Shown: positions 9,709 through 18,733, counted from the first letter of the stretch. The stretch: DNA of 64,000 nt from Paenibacillus pinisoli (GCF_003605435.1 NZ_QXQB01000002.1:372001-436000); one strand, 5' to 3'. The notes: generated from the sequence alone by a model not told the origin. Made by a program: numbers and translations.

Positions 9709-10677
9709 TTAGAACAGATGCGTTTGGCCCATTTTTTTGGATATTTGGTTTACCGTTATCACCAGAATAAAAGCGATTACCGATTTGAACATGCTGACAG
9801 CGGCTGCATAGGAGAACATGCCATTCTGAATGCCATAACGGAACGCATAGGTGTCAATGACATCGGAATAGGCTCTGTTCAGTGAATTGCCCAGCAAGAA
9901 ATATTGATCAAATCCGGTATTCATCAAGTTGCCGATGTTCAAAATCAACAGAATAATAATGGTAGGCCGCAGCATCGGCAGCAGGATGTGCCAGATTTGC
10001 TTCACACGATTGGCCCCGTCCACTTTCGCAGCTTCGAACAACTCCGTTGGAATGGCAGCGATGGCAGCCATATACATGATGGAATTGTAGCCCATATCCT
10101 TCCAAGCATTCGAAAGGGCAATAATGATCCAGAACATTTTGCCTTCCTGCATAAACAAAATACCTTGTTCTATAAATCCGATTTTCATCAGCAGCTGATT
10201 GACAGGTCCCTCAGCGGACAACAATGTAATCACAATACTTGCAGCAACAACCCATGAAATAAAAAATGGCAAGTAGGAGGCTGTCTGGACCGTCCGTTTG
10301 AACCAGGTTATTCTTGCCTCATTCAGCATGATTGCGATGATGATAGGAAGAATAAACCCGATCGAGAGCGTTAACACACTCGATACCAGAGTATTGCGCA
10401 TCACGATCCAAAAGTCTTGCCCTGAGAAGAAGTATTGGAACCACTGCAAGCCCACAAAGTCCGCTTTAAAAAGCGAGCCCCAGAAATCCCCTAAAGTCGG
10501 CTGATAATCTACAAATGCCATGTACAAACCAACCATAGGAGCGTAAGCGAACAATGCTGCCCATACCACTCCCGGAATTAGAAGCAAATAAAAGTATCGC
10601 TGCCGGACCATTTTCTTAATTGTAGGATGTTTAAGAAACGGAATTTTCTTGCTGCTTCTATCCATCTCAACTTCCAT
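9709..10677 (-). CDS. ABC transporter permease (LplB/YteP type)
   Basis: 322 residues and six membrane helices, first at about 32-55 (YFYLLLIPGVVWAALFAYAPMVG). The EAA-like loop ELFEAAKVDGANRVKQIWHILLP lies near 213-235. It is the MalF-like half of the permease and the first gene of the minus-strand operon. ATG 10677 has a strong AAGGAGG site. The operon is divergent from the yesNM-type pair, which is the usual arrangement for a two-component system that induces its neighbouring transporter. Confidence 0.94.
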   Translation of the reverse strand: MEVEMDRSSKKIPFLKHPTIKKMVRQRYFYLLLIPGVVWAALFAYAPMVGLYMAFVDYQPTLGDFWGSLFKADFVGLQWFQYFFSGQDFWIVMRNTLVSSVLTLSIGFILPIIIAIMLNEARITWFKRTVQTASYLPFFISWVVAASIVITLLSAEGPVNQLLMKIGFIEQGILFMQEGKMFWIIIALSNAWKDMGYNSIMYMAAIAAIPTELFEAAKVDGANRVKQIWHILLPMLRPTIIILLILNIGNLMNTGFDQYFLLGNSLNRAYSDVIDTYAFRYGIQNGMFSYAAAVSMFKSVIAFILVITVNQISKKMGQTHLF

Positions 10678-10819
10678 TCTCCCGCCTCCTTATCTCCAAT
10701 TTAAGTTTATGAATTCATCATATAGAATCTTGTTTTGTATCGCTATATCACGATTTTCCGATTTCTATCGCAAAAAAACGACCTTTCACCATATCATGTG
10801 TTTTGATGATTCCGATCAA

Positions 10820-10848
10820 TTGACATTGCCTGCATTGGAACTTATACT
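10820..10848 (+). promoter_or_regulatory. Sigma-A promoter of the two-component operon
   Basis: TTGACA at 10820-10825, exactly 17 nt, then TATACT at 10843-10848, about 36 bp upstream of the regulator start codon. This is the clearest vegetative promoter in the left part of the window. Confidence 0.7.
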
Positions 10849-10883
10849 CTGTTCTATCATCTAAGGATATGCAAGGAGGATCT

Positions 10884-12467
10884 ATGTACAATATTATATT
10901 GGTCGATGACGAACGGCTCACTTTAGACACTCTTGCAAATTATATAGATTGGGAACAAATGTCCTGCCGTGTCGTTGCCACTGCCAGCAACGGACGGGAT
11001 GCATTGCAAAAAATAGAAGCCCTGCAACCGGATATTCTCATTACCGACGTGAAAATGCCTGTCATGGACGGCATTGAGCTCTGCAAACAAGTTCATACTC
11101 GCTTCCCTAACATTCAAATTGTGTTTCTAAGCGGATACAATGAATTTGATTATGCTTGTGCCGCACTTCAGCATGGTGCCTGCGGTTATTTGCTGAAGCC
11201 CGTTGACCACGAGGAATTGGCTGCGACAATGAGGATGGTTCGTCAGCGTTGTGAAGAGCAGAAGAATCGATTCAACTCCACCTTATTAACGTCGGGAGAA
11301 TACCTGCGTGAGCTTCTTCAGATCGGGGGAAATCTGCTCTCCGGCTTGGCAGACGAAGTGACTGCTGTATACAACCACCATTTGCATCTGCCTGCGGATA
11401 ACAAAACCTTTTATTTTGTATTTATCAGTATCGACGAATACAGCCTGCTCGCAGAGAACCCGCTTGTATTCGACGCGCCTTCCGGCGATTTCTCCACTGT
11501 GGAAAGATTGGAATTTTTCATCGCGGGATTGCCAAGCTTTTCTCCTGGCGTGCTGACCAAATTGCGCGATGGCCAATGGCTTTTCGTCACCAAGGAATCA
11601 GACCGTACCGTGTTTGCGCATTGGAGAGATCAGTCCCCGAATGCGCAGCGTTGGATATCCCTGTTCCTGACAGACCAACCGCACTCCCTGCTCTCCTTTA
11701 CCAAACAATGGCCCAAGATGCTGCAAACGCGCAATCAACTGGTTGCTATTCACGGCACGGGACTGATCCATGACAACTGGGAGAACATGCAAGCCATATT
11801 GCGCAAGGAACCCTTTCCTAAAACAGAGCACCTGATTGCCGCCGTACAGCAAAATCGCAGAGACCAGGTTGAAGAATGGCTCCATGACTATTACGATGGC
11901 GGTCTGCCGCCCGGCAATATCAGTCAAGCTTTTGTAGACAGCGTTTCCGTTTTTAATGCGGTGCTGTCTGCGGTTGCGGCTAACAACCGTCCTTTGCAAG
12001 AAATATTTGAAAACGATTCCAAATTCTTCGAGCGGCTGTCCCTGATGGAAAGCATGCAATCTATGAAGACACACATGCGGCAACTACTGAGCATTATGAT
12101 GGACGAGCTGGAAGCATCTCCCGTCGATCGGCATATCGAGATTGTCAACGAAGTATGCAATATCATACAACAAAATTATGGCGGGGTGATCTCGATTGAT
12201 GTGCTTGCTGAGCTCATCTACCTGTCACCCAACTATCTCCGAACGATATTCAAGGATGTTACGGGAAAAACACTGCTCGAATATGTAACTCAGGTCCGCA
12301 TGGACCATGCTTGCCTCATGCTGCAGGAAACAAATATTAGAATCCATGAGATTGCCAAGCAAGTCGGCTATGAGAGCCCCTCCTATTTTGGCTCTGTCTT
12401 TTTCAAACGCACGGGGCTTACCCCTAATCAATACCGTACACACGCGAAAAAGAGACCACGGACATGA
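10884..12467 (+). CDS. Response regulator with AraC DNA-binding domain (YesN type)
   Basis: 527 residues. Receiver domain 1-120 with acidic pocket D8 D9, phospho-acceptor D55 in LITDVKMP and the LLKPVD lysine. A middle region of about 290 residues has no clear domain. The C-terminal AraC HTH is about 425-525 and includes IAKQVGYESPSYFGSVFFKRTGLTPNQYR. The start is ATG 10884, because an upstream in-frame ATG at 10869 overlaps the AAGGAGG ribosome site at 10873-10879. It overlaps the kinase gene by 4 nt (ATGA), so the two are translationally coupled. It probably activates the divergent transporter operon. Confidence 0.94.
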   Translation: MYNIILVDDERLTLDTLANYIDWEQMSCRVVATASNGRDALQKIEALQPDILITDVKMPVMDGIELCKQVHTRFPNIQIVFLSGYNEFDYACAALQHGACGYLLKPVDHEELAATMRMVRQRCEEQKNRFNSTLLTSGEYLRELLQIGGNLLSGLADEVTAVYNHHLHLPADNKTFYFVFISIDEYSLLAENPLVFDAPSGDFSTVERLEFFIAGLPSFSPGVLTKLRDGQWLFVTKESDRTVFAHWRDQSPNAQRWISLFLTDQPHSLLSFTKQWPKMLQTRNQLVAIHGTGLIHDNWENMQAILRKEPFPKTEHLIAAVQQNRRDQVEEWLHDYYDGGLPPGNISQAFVDSVSVFNAVLSAVAANNRPLQEIFENDSKFFERLSLMESMQSMKTHMRQLLSIMMDELEASPVDRHIEIVNEVCNIIQQNYGGVISIDVLAELIYLSPNYLRTIFKDVTGKTLLEYVTQVRMDHACLMLQETNIRIHEIAKQVGYESPSYFGSVFFKRTGLTPNQYRTHAKKRPRT

Positions 12468-14206
12468 AGACATTGAAAAGGCTATTCAACAATTCGTCTT
12501 TGCTGCAGAAGCTGCTGGTTATCTTTCTTACCGTCACGATCATTCCGCTTATCTTTATTACGGTGTTCTTCTATGATCGTACGGAGCAGCGGCTGCTCGA
12601 ATTGACTTATGAGAATATGTCTAGCAGCAACCAGCAAATCAGCAGCAATGTCAACGCTCACTTGAATAATCTTCGCCAGATTTCATCTCTGATTTATACA
12701 GATGAGAACTTGCAAGCCTATCTTACGCAAAATTACACAAGAGACTATTCTTTTGTCGAAGCCTACCGGTATATCGATGGACTCTTATACAGCTTGCTTA
12801 CTGCGAACAACAACATTGCCAGCATCAACCTATATGTAGACAACAAGTCGCTTCCGGAGGATGGTCTGTTTCTCAAGCATATTACGCTTGAAAATTTGCC
12901 GCTTGAGTACTTAACTCAATTACAACAAACCTACGGCAACAATATATTCAGCAACGTGATTCAAGACAAAAACGGGAACAACGTGATCTATCTTGGGCGT
13001 ATTCTTAACTTTAACGCTCAAAACCATTTTTATGGAATGGTGACGATCGGTCTTAATGAAGAGTTGCTCTACAAGTTGATCGAAAAAGAAGAGCAGAACA
13101 AAAGCGTCTATTTGCTCAATGAAAAAAATCAAATTATCTCAGCATCTGATAAGTCGCTTCTGAACCTGTCATTCAGCGAAGCCATAGGCCCCGAGTTGTC
13201 GGGCAATCAAGAAGTCGTCGCCATAGACGGACATCCCCATTTGCTGGTGTATAATACCATGCCTCATGGTTGGAAAACCGTCTCTCTCACACCCATTGAC
13301 GAAATCATGAGTTCATCTCGTCAGACCGCTATGCAAATTGTTGTCATTGCGCTCTTTAGTATTGTCTTGTCCATCTTAATGATCATCGTCATTGCCAAAT
13401 ACTTGTCGCTCCGCCTGCGGAAATTAAACCGTCAAGCCGCACAGGTAGAGAAAGGAAATTTCACCGTCTTGCTTACGGATTCCAGCAAGGATGAGATCGG
13501 GCAGTTAAACGCAGCTTTCAACAAGATGAGCACACGTCTCAAGGATATGATTGATAAGCTGTATATCAAGGAAATTGCCAAGCGCGATGCGGAGCTTTAT
13601 GCCTTGCAAAGCCAGATCAATCCGCATTTTCTGTATAATACGCTGTCGGGTATTTCCTCTCTGGCCATCCAAAACGATGATATGGAAGTAAGCAAAATGT
13701 TGAACCATCTCGCAAGATTCTATCAGACTTCATTAAATATGGGGCATCAATATATTACGCTGGAAAAGGAAATCGCCCTTACCAAGCACTATCTTGCCAT
13801 CCAGCATTTGCGCTTTGAAGACAGCTTTATGGAACGCTGGGAAGTGGACGAGAGCTTGTGTAAACATGAAACGTTAAAATTGTTATTGCAGCCTTTTGTC
13901 GAAAACGCCATTAATCATGCAATCTATGATGATCAACAATGTCTCGAGATCTTCATCCGTATTTACCGATCCATGCACGCTGGTGCTCCAGCGCTCTTGC
14001 TTGAAGTAGAGGATGACGGCTGCGGAATGTCTTCTGAACAAGTAGAAACACTGTTATCCACAGAATCGAAAGCAGGATATGGCATCAAAAACGTTCATGA
14101 ACGTGTGCAGCTTGCTTACGGACCAAACTATGGTGTAACCATTCATAGCCAAGCTGGATTGGGCACAAAAATCACCATCATGCTGCCTTTGCAGCAACAT
14201 GATTAG
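12464..14206 (+). CDS. Sensor histidine kinase (YesM type)
   Basis: 580 residues. Membrane segments at about 16-36 and 291-312 enclose a 250-residue extracellular sensor of the Cache type. HAMP follows (313-365), then the His_kinase domain with LQSQINPHFLYNT, giving H388 as the phosphorylation site, and an ATPase domain with VENAINHA and EVEDDGCGMS. This family senses extracytoplasmic sugars or a loaded binding protein and phosphorylates the YesN-type partner encoded just before it. Confidence 0.95.
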   Translation: MKTLKRLFNNSSLLQKLLVIFLTVTIIPLIFITVFFYDRTEQRLLELTYENMSSSNQQISSNVNAHLNNLRQISSLIYTDENLQAYLTQNYTRDYSFVEAYRYIDGLLYSLLTANNNIASINLYVDNKSLPEDGLFLKHITLENLPLEYLTQLQQTYGNNIFSNVIQDKNGNNVIYLGRILNFNAQNHFYGMVTIGLNEELLYKLIEKEEQNKSVYLLNEKNQIISASDKSLLNLSFSEAIGPELSGNQEVVAIDGHPHLLVYNTMPHGWKTVSLTPIDEIMSSSRQTAMQIVVIALFSIVLSILMIIVIAKYLSLRLRKLNRQAAQVEKGNFTVLLTDSSKDEIGQLNAAFNKMSTRLKDMIDKLYIKEIAKRDAELYALQSQINPHFLYNTLSGISSLAIQNDDMEVSKMLNHLARFYQTSLNMGHQYITLEKEIALTKHYLAIQHLRFEDSFMERWEVDESLCKHETLKLLLQPFVENAINHAIYDDQQCLEIFIRIYRSMHAGAPALLLEVEDDGCGMSSEQVETLLSTESKAGYGIKNVHERVQLAYGPNYGVTIHSQAGLGTKITIMLPLQQHD

Positions 14207-14264
14207 GTGAATTTGATTGGCAGGCTGGTCAATCGGCTTCATAGGAGTAGGATAGTCCGGTTCG

Positions 14265-14273
14265 TGCTATAAT
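14265..14273 (+). promoter_or_regulatory. Extended -10 promoter of the HEAT-repeat gene
   Basis: TG-C-TATAAT at 14265-14273 is a perfect extended -10 element about 60 bp upstream of the next start codon. No good -35 is seen 17 nt upstream, which is normal for extended -10 promoters. Confidence 0.5.
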
Positions 14274-14335
14274 GGTGTTCATACCCATTACATTCATCAT
14301 TCTGCCGAGATGGCGATGATTAAGGAGATTGAACT

Positions 14336-14788
14336 TTGACTAACAACCATGATATTGGAGCAGTTAGCGAACTGCCGGAGAACTTCGAGGAGCTCAAACG
14401 AGCGGCCAATCGGACGGGAAGCTGGAGAGATAGACTGAATGCGGTGAACGAATTGGGGAACTGGGATACTGCCCCTACCATTAAGCTGCTGCAGTATGTT
14501 TTGGCAGGTGATCAAGTGTTCCAGGTGCGCGAAGCCGCATACCGCAAGCTGAAGCAGCTGGGTGAAGATGTGCAAATGCCTGCTCAAAATAAGGGCGAGC
14601 TGTTTAAAGGCCTGAACAAAGTTTTGCTGCGGATTAAGAAAAGCCTACCTGTTGGCCACACCTTCGAGCAATTTAAAGAAAAACTGCAAAAGACGCGTCT
14701 GGATATTTATGATACTTACGAGGGCAACAAAGGTGACCAGTTCGACTCCTGGCTTCGTGAAATTTGGGAGGCGCCAGCTAGAAGATAA
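14336..14788 (+). CDS. HEAT-repeat protein
   Basis: 150 residues, soluble. Residues about 25-75 (WRDRLNAVNELGNWDTAPTIKLL ... FQVREAAYRKLKQLGED) form two HEAT-type helical repeats, a protein-interaction scaffold. The rest (LFKGLNKVLLRIKKSLP, FEQFKEKLQKTRLDIYDTYEG) is predicted helical and charged. The start is TTG at 14336 with TAAGGAGAT 8 nt upstream. It is a single-gene unit closed by a strong terminator at 14882. I cannot name a partner; such small HEAT proteins are common and mostly uncharacterised in Paenibacillus. Confidence 0.8.
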   Translation: MTNNHDIGAVSELPENFEELKRAANRTGSWRDRLNAVNELGNWDTAPTIKLLQYVLAGDQVFQVREAAYRKLKQLGEDVQMPAQNKGELFKGLNKVLLRIKKSLPVGHTFEQFKEKLQKTRLDIYDTYEGNKGDQFDSWLREIWEAPARR

Positions 14789-14881
14789 CCGCCAAGTCGG
14801 GGGATAATAGCCCACAACCTGCTGAACATAATGGCGAGCCTTCGCCTCGCTGCATGCCTGCAATAGCAGGCACACAAAAAG

Positions 14882-14922
14882 GCTGGACGGAAAACTTTAC
14901 GTTTTCTCGTCCAGCTTTTTTA
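14882..14922. terminator. Bidirectional intrinsic terminator
   Basis: A long stem from GCTGGACG-GAAAAC to GTTTTC-CGTCCAGC with loop TTTA is followed by a T7 run on the plus strand and, in the other direction, by TTTTTG. It serves both the HEAT-repeat gene and the convergent secreted GH97 gene. Confidence 0.85.
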
Positions 14923-14957
14923 TTTTCGGGGCTTATTGGACCCCTTTTTTCAACTGC

Positions 14958-17258
14958 CTACGGTACAAGAATTCCGATGTTGTCGATTTCAGCCCCCCAA
15001 TTCGGATAGGAGAACTTAATCGTATTGCTGCCGGCATTCAAGTTCATCGTTGTAACATAGCTTCGAACAACATTCCAGCTTCCTGAATCCAGCCTTATAT
15101 TTAGTAATGTGTTAGGGCCGCCATTCAGACTGTAGTTGGGCAACCTCTCGCCGACTGCCAGATAATTTACCTTCACTTTGTAAGCACCCGCTGCTGGTAC
15201 GGTCACATTAAATTCCACAGCGCCTGCATTACTGCCCATGTTGCCGACTTTATAGCCGTTCGAGCAATTAACGCAGCTTACAACATTGGCAGAACCGGTA
15301 AGAGTAGCGTTCTCCGCTTCATAGTAAGTATAAGGATCTTCTGGCATACTAGGCACGGTATTCCTGGAAATCAAGACTGCGGCTCCTCCGGTTGCCAGAA
15401 GAGGAATCGTCAGCGTTGAGGAGGCTGTCACTGTACTTATTTCTTTCGTGATGGATTCTCCTGTCGCTCCGTCCTTATACACATAAGCCGTGTAGTCACC
15501 CGGTTCAAGGTTCAGGCTTGAAAGGGGAATCGTGACTGTCCTCGCGCCGACGGTCATCGCCCCGATATACCAATCCGAGCCGCTTCGCCTTGCCATAACC
15601 GCGTGAGTCCCCGGGAAGCCGTCAAGGAGCTTGGTCTCGTCCCATGAGGCAGGCACAACCCGCAGAAGCTCAGTGCCTTTCCAATTGGCGTATATATCTA
15701 TGGAATCGGCATAGTTCTGAATCTTGGATTCATACACAACAGACATAGCCAATTGGTGGCCCTGTGTTGTATTTTTGTTCGTGTTGCTAAGAGCAACAGG
15801 GGTGTAGTCCATGGAACCAAGCACGTTTCTTGTGAACGGCAGCGTAGTATTGTGAACAGCCGTTGGAGCCGGCGGCCAATACAACTTATAGCGTTCGGAG
15901 CCAAGCACTCCTTCCGAGCTTATGACATTAGGCCAAGTACGCTCTTCCCCGCCCGGTTTTGTGGAGTTGTGATAGTATACCATAAGCTTAAGCTCGGCCG
16001 CATAATCGGCTACCGACTCCAGGAAGCTCATCCCGACCTGCGATTCATTGGCCGTCATGTCCACCTTTACTCCTTTAATGCCCCAGCTCGCCCATTTCCG
16101 CAGATTCATCCTGCTCGCGCCATATGGGGTATGGACATATGGGCTTGCCCATATGAATATGCCCACATCCTTTGTCTCGGCGTATTGGACTAGATCCTCG
16201 ATCGTACCGTCGGTCCACTTCACCCATCCGGCGTCAACGGTGACATATTCCCATCCCATTGAAGCTGCGAAATCCACATAATCCTTTTGGCGTTCGTAGG
16301 AATATGGCACTTCACGATAACCTTCAGGAACATTCGGGTCGCCATAATAGTCCTCGCTCCACCACGACCAAGCTGAGATACCCGGCTTGATCCAGCTAGT
16401 GTCCGCGATCTTCGACTCCGGATTCAGGTTCTGCACCAGAGTTGAATTGACTAGATCATTCAGATTGTCCGTGACGATCACTGCACGGTAAGGACTCTGG
16501 AATGGCAGAGCAACCTGAATTTGTGTTCCATACAAGGCTTGGTCGGCTCCGCAGGAAAACCTCATATTCTGTCCTGCGCTCCCGGTGAGAATCGAAGGGC
16601 AATAAGTTCCATCAGCGTTAAATACATTCGCTTCGGTGAATAAAGCCCAATAAGAGTTGTTGTTAATCGACGCCAAGAAAGGCATGGAAATCGTACTGGT
16701 ATTTAACGCTGTGGGGCTGTAATACTGCCAGGTCCCCTCGTAAGTATTGACTGGCGGGTGACCCCATCCGCCTGTCCCGTTAGGGAAATTGTATTCGGTA
16801 TATTCCTTCTCGATGAAAGCCTCTCCCATCCCAGGAATAGCGTATCTGAAGCCGAATCCATCATCATATACCCTCATGTATATGATAAGCTGAGCCGAGC
16901 CCTTCGAGACAGCATATTCCCTTTGTACCGCGTTATCTTCGTTTACACTTTTTTTGCCGCCCGGTATTGAATAAGTATTGTTCCACGAGGTTGTGCTGGT
17001 GGATACGAATGACATTCCCGAGTAGAAATCCGTAGCCGTGGTCTTTAAGCCCAACCGCGATTTTTCAACGATGGTCGCCCCATTTTTTGTAACGCTGTAG
17101 TATAATTGCCCGCCTTCCAAGTACATCGTCGCCGTGAGTGTGCCATCAGGCGAGGATGTGGAGTACTGCGTTCCGGTATCAATCGCAAAAGCTGAAGGAG
17201 CAAACGTAAAGATCATAGTCAATACCAATATGAGACTTACTGCTTTCTTAAATGACAT
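14958..17258 (-). CDS. Secreted glycoside hydrolase family 97 protein with C-terminal CBM
   Basis: 766 residues. Signal peptide at 1-25 (MSFKKAVSLILVLTMIFTFA then AFA before the cut), so it acts outside the cell. GH97 N-domain to about 285, barrel with WIKPGISAWSWW, GVKVDMTANESQ (nucleophile candidate D400) and ISSEGVLGSERY (acid/base candidate E449). The last 125 residues start with YYEAENATLTG and form a CBM6/CBM35-type carbohydrate-binding domain. Like the cytoplasmic paralogue at 2107, it carries the aspartate of the retaining, alpha-galactosidase-like GH97 branch. Start ATG 17258 has AAAGGAGGAG. A near-perfect cre site lies 190 bp upstream, so CcpA control is likely. Confidence 0.94.
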   Translation of the reverse strand: MSFKKAVSLILVLTMIFTFAPSAFAIDTGTQYSTSSPDGTLTATMYLEGGQLYYSVTKNGATIVEKSRLGLKTTATDFYSGMSFVSTSTTSWNNTYSIPGGKKSVNEDNAVQREYAVSKGSAQLIIYMRVYDDGFGFRYAIPGMGEAFIEKEYTEYNFPNGTGGWGHPPVNTYEGTWQYYSPTALNTSTISMPFLASINNNSYWALFTEANVFNADGTYCPSILTGSAGQNMRFSCGADQALYGTQIQVALPFQSPYRAVIVTDNLNDLVNSTLVQNLNPESKIADTSWIKPGISAWSWWSEDYYGDPNVPEGYREVPYSYERQKDYVDFAASMGWEYVTVDAGWVKWTDGTIEDLVQYAETKDVGIFIWASPYVHTPYGASRMNLRKWASWGIKGVKVDMTANESQVGMSFLESVADYAAELKLMVYYHNSTKPGGEERTWPNVISSEGVLGSERYKLYWPPAPTAVHNTTLPFTRNVLGSMDYTPVALSNTNKNTTQGHQLAMSVVYESKIQNYADSIDIYANWKGTELLRVVPASWDETKLLDGFPGTHAVMARRSGSDWYIGAMTVGARTVTIPLSSLNLEPGDYTAYVYKDGATGESITKEISTVTASSTLTIPLLATGGAAVLISRNTVPSMPEDPYTYYEAENATLTGSANVVSCVNCSNGYKVGNMGSNAGAVEFNVTVPAAGAYKVKVNYLAVGERLPNYSLNGGPNTLLNIRLDSGSWNVVRSYVTTMNLNAGSNTIKFSYPNWGAEIDNIGILVP

Positions 17259-17420
17259 TCTTTCTCCTCCTTTATTAGTCGCTCGAAGCTAAAGAAGTAC
17301 ACAAACCAATCGAACCCTGCAAGCTTACTGCTAAGAAAGACAAGAATTTTCGGAAGCTTGGCTGGTCATCTACGAATGCCCTATAGAGTCAAAGCATCGG
17401 TCCGCAGGAAAGTAATGTGG

Positions 17421-17462
17421 TTAGCTTGTTTTGCAAGGGCTTAGTTGGGCAAGCGCTTTCAT
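17421..17462 (-). other. 13-codon reading frame with a very strong ribosome site, upstream of the secreted GH97
   Basis: AAAAGGAGGGGG lies 4 nt before an ATG that opens MKALAQLSPCKTS and then TAA. It lies in the 358-bp gap before the secreted GH97 gene, in the same direction. It could be a leader peptide or the stump of a deleted gene. The ribosome site is stronger than those of most real genes here, but 13 codons are too few to prove translation. Confidence 0.35.
17448..17461 (-). promoter_or_regulatory. cre site for CcpA
   Basis: The minus strand reads TGAAAGCGCTTGCC, which fits the catabolite-responsive element consensus TGWAARCGYTWNCW at 13 of 14 positions. It lies about 190 bp upstream of the secreted GH97 start, a typical place for carbon catabolite repression of extracellular hydrolases. 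Confidence 0.75.
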
Positions 17463-17570
17463 TTTACCCCCTCCTTTTCTACCTAAGACCGATCTCCTGA
17501 CTCTATTATCGGTGGAAGGAAGAGAGAGATTCCATAATAATTTCCTCTGAATCCTATCGGAATCTAACGC

Positions 17571-17595
17571 AAAAAAAAAGAGAGGGCGATAGCCC
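17571..17595 (-). terminator. Intrinsic terminator of the 17617-18145 gene pair
   Basis: On the minus strand GGGC-TATC-GCCC with flanking G/C pairs runs into CTCTC and nine T residues, directly after the stop codon at 17617. Confidence 0.7.
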
Positions 17596-17616
17596 CCCAT
17601 TCCTTCATTTATAATC

Positions 17617-17919
17617 TTATTCTACCGTCTCCTGCTCATCATCCATAATCAACATCATGATGATATAGGCAAGCTGTGCTCCGTCCTGCATCCCCTGCCA
17701 GTACAAGTATTCATTCTCCACTTCTTGCTTATAATGACTTATATCTTCCCATTCAGAGAATTCCGGTTTATTTATAATAGTTGGATCTGAAAATAGCCTT
17801 TGAAAAGCCATATCCTTTTCTTCCCGTATTCTCCTAAGCTCAGGATCCAGTGCTACGCGAGCAAAAACATCATCCAATCTGCACTGTAGGACACTTTTAA
17901 ACCATGTCGGAAGCTTCAA
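17617..17919 (-). CDS. Small protein of unknown function
   Basis: 100 residues, acidic and probably helical, with no signal or membrane segment. The C-terminal part YLYWQGMQDGAQLAYIIMMLIM is amphipathic and resembles in layout the last helix of small DUF6809-like proteins of Paenibacillus; I cannot confirm a match. It overlaps the upstream Spo0E-like gene by 23 nt, so the two form an operon. Confidence 0.6.
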   Translation of the reverse strand: MKLPTWFKSVLQCRLDDVFARVALDPELRRIREEKDMAFQRLFSDPTIINKPEFSEWEDISHYKQEVENEYLYWQGMQDGAQLAYIIMMLIMDDEQETVE

Positions 17920-18145
17920 GGCTTGTTCCTCCTCGGCCGTAGTTTCCTCCTGATTTTTTGAGCTTCTTAAGATGTAGTCGCAGCATTAACCTGTCTACTT
18001 TTCTACTAATGGCTAGAAGCTCTTCATGTTCAGACAAAGGAATAACTTGTTCAATCAACGCTTCGCCAAGTGTATTCATCTTGCGCCTTTCTTGCTCTAT
18101 TCTTTCATGCAAGTAAAGCATTTTGTTTAGCCTCCTTTTTCTCAT
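17897..18145 (-). CDS. Spo0E-like aspartyl-phosphate phosphatase (tentative)
   Basis: 82 residues. Helix one contains LHERIEQERRKMNTLGEALIEQ and helix two LLAISRKVDRLMLRLH. The S-R-K-V-D-R-L pattern matches the Spo0E family signature S-x-x-L-D-x-L-I, in which the aspartate takes part in removing the phosphate from Spo0A. Size and two-helix layout also fit. The family is highly divergent, so without a profile search this stays tentative. ATG 18145 is preceded by AGGAGGC. Confidence 0.5.
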   Translation of the reverse strand: MRKRRLNKMLYLHERIEQERRKMNTLGEALIEQVIPLSEHEELLAISRKVDRLMLRLHLKKLKKSGGNYGRGGTSLEASDMV

Positions 18146-18186
18146 CCTCTCAACGCAGACCTACTGTACCCGAGATTGTATTTATA

Positions 18187-18238
18187 ATTTAATGCGATAT
18201 TCGGTTTATTTTATTTTAATGCGATATTCGCATTAAAA
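18187..18238. promoter_or_regulatory. Double operator-like palindrome in the divergent region before the XRE gene
   Basis: A perfect palindrome at 18214-18238 has arms TTTTAATGCGA and TCGCATTAAAA around a TAT centre. A second copy at 18188-18207 keeps the left half (TTTAATGCGATATTCG) but loses the right. It sits between the Spo0E-like gene and the XRE gene and is the likely autoregulatory operator of that XRE protein. Confidence 0.65.
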
Positions 18239-18286
18239 CAATAGTGGCTTTGCGTACAATTTGAGTAAAATGAGAGGAGACACAAA

Positions 18287-18535
18287 ATGAAGCATCGAAT
18301 TGAACCTCCTGGTGACAAAAATATAATCGGTTCACGAGTACTCAATTTGCGTAAGGCAAAAGGGATGAAACAAAAGGAATTTTTAGCTAGATTGCAAACA
18401 CTCGGGCTAGACATCAGTCCAACCAGCCTTTCACGTTTGGAGGGCCAGCACCGACTTGTCCAAGATTATGAAATATTGATCATTGCCAAGGCTTTAGAAA
18501 TTTCTGTTGGTGAATTGTTGGGTGAGAAACTCTAA
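18287..18535 (+). CDS. XRE-family helix-turn-helix regulator
   Basis: 82 residues, essentially one DNA-binding domain: IGSRVLNLRKAKGMKQKEFLARL, then SPTSLSRLEGQHRLVQDYEILIIAKALEISVGELLG. It is a Cro/CI-type repressor of the small lone kind found in mobile islands. ATG 18287 has GAGAGGAG upstream. The palindromes just before it are its likely binding sites and would let it control itself and the divergent pair. Confidence 0.9.
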   Translation: MKHRIEPPGDKNIIGSRVLNLRKAKGMKQKEFLARLQTLGLDISPTSLSRLEGQHRLVQDYEILIIAKALEISVGELLGEKL

Positions 18536-18577
18536 AACCCTATCATTCACCGCAAATACAGTCTATCATCGCGAGTA

Positions 18578-18733
18578 TTAAACATACTTCCAAGGTAATG
18601 TATCTCCTTTATCTATTACATCCGTTAACTCAGGGTGTTTGAAGGAAATATGCTCGTGATTTTTCAATAATTTGAGCAAGTTAACCAACGATACCCACAA
18701 AGTTTTGGTGGAGCATTTAACTCCCCCATAGTA
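18578..18733 (-). pseudogene. Orphan C-terminal coding fragment
   Basis: In the 368-bp gap after the XRE gene a 51-codon open frame, without a usable start, reads protein-like sequence (TLWVSLVNLLKLLKNHEHIS ... PWKYV stop). It looks like the tail of a deleted gene. I cannot identify the family. The rest of the gap shows nothing clear. Confidence 0.3.
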
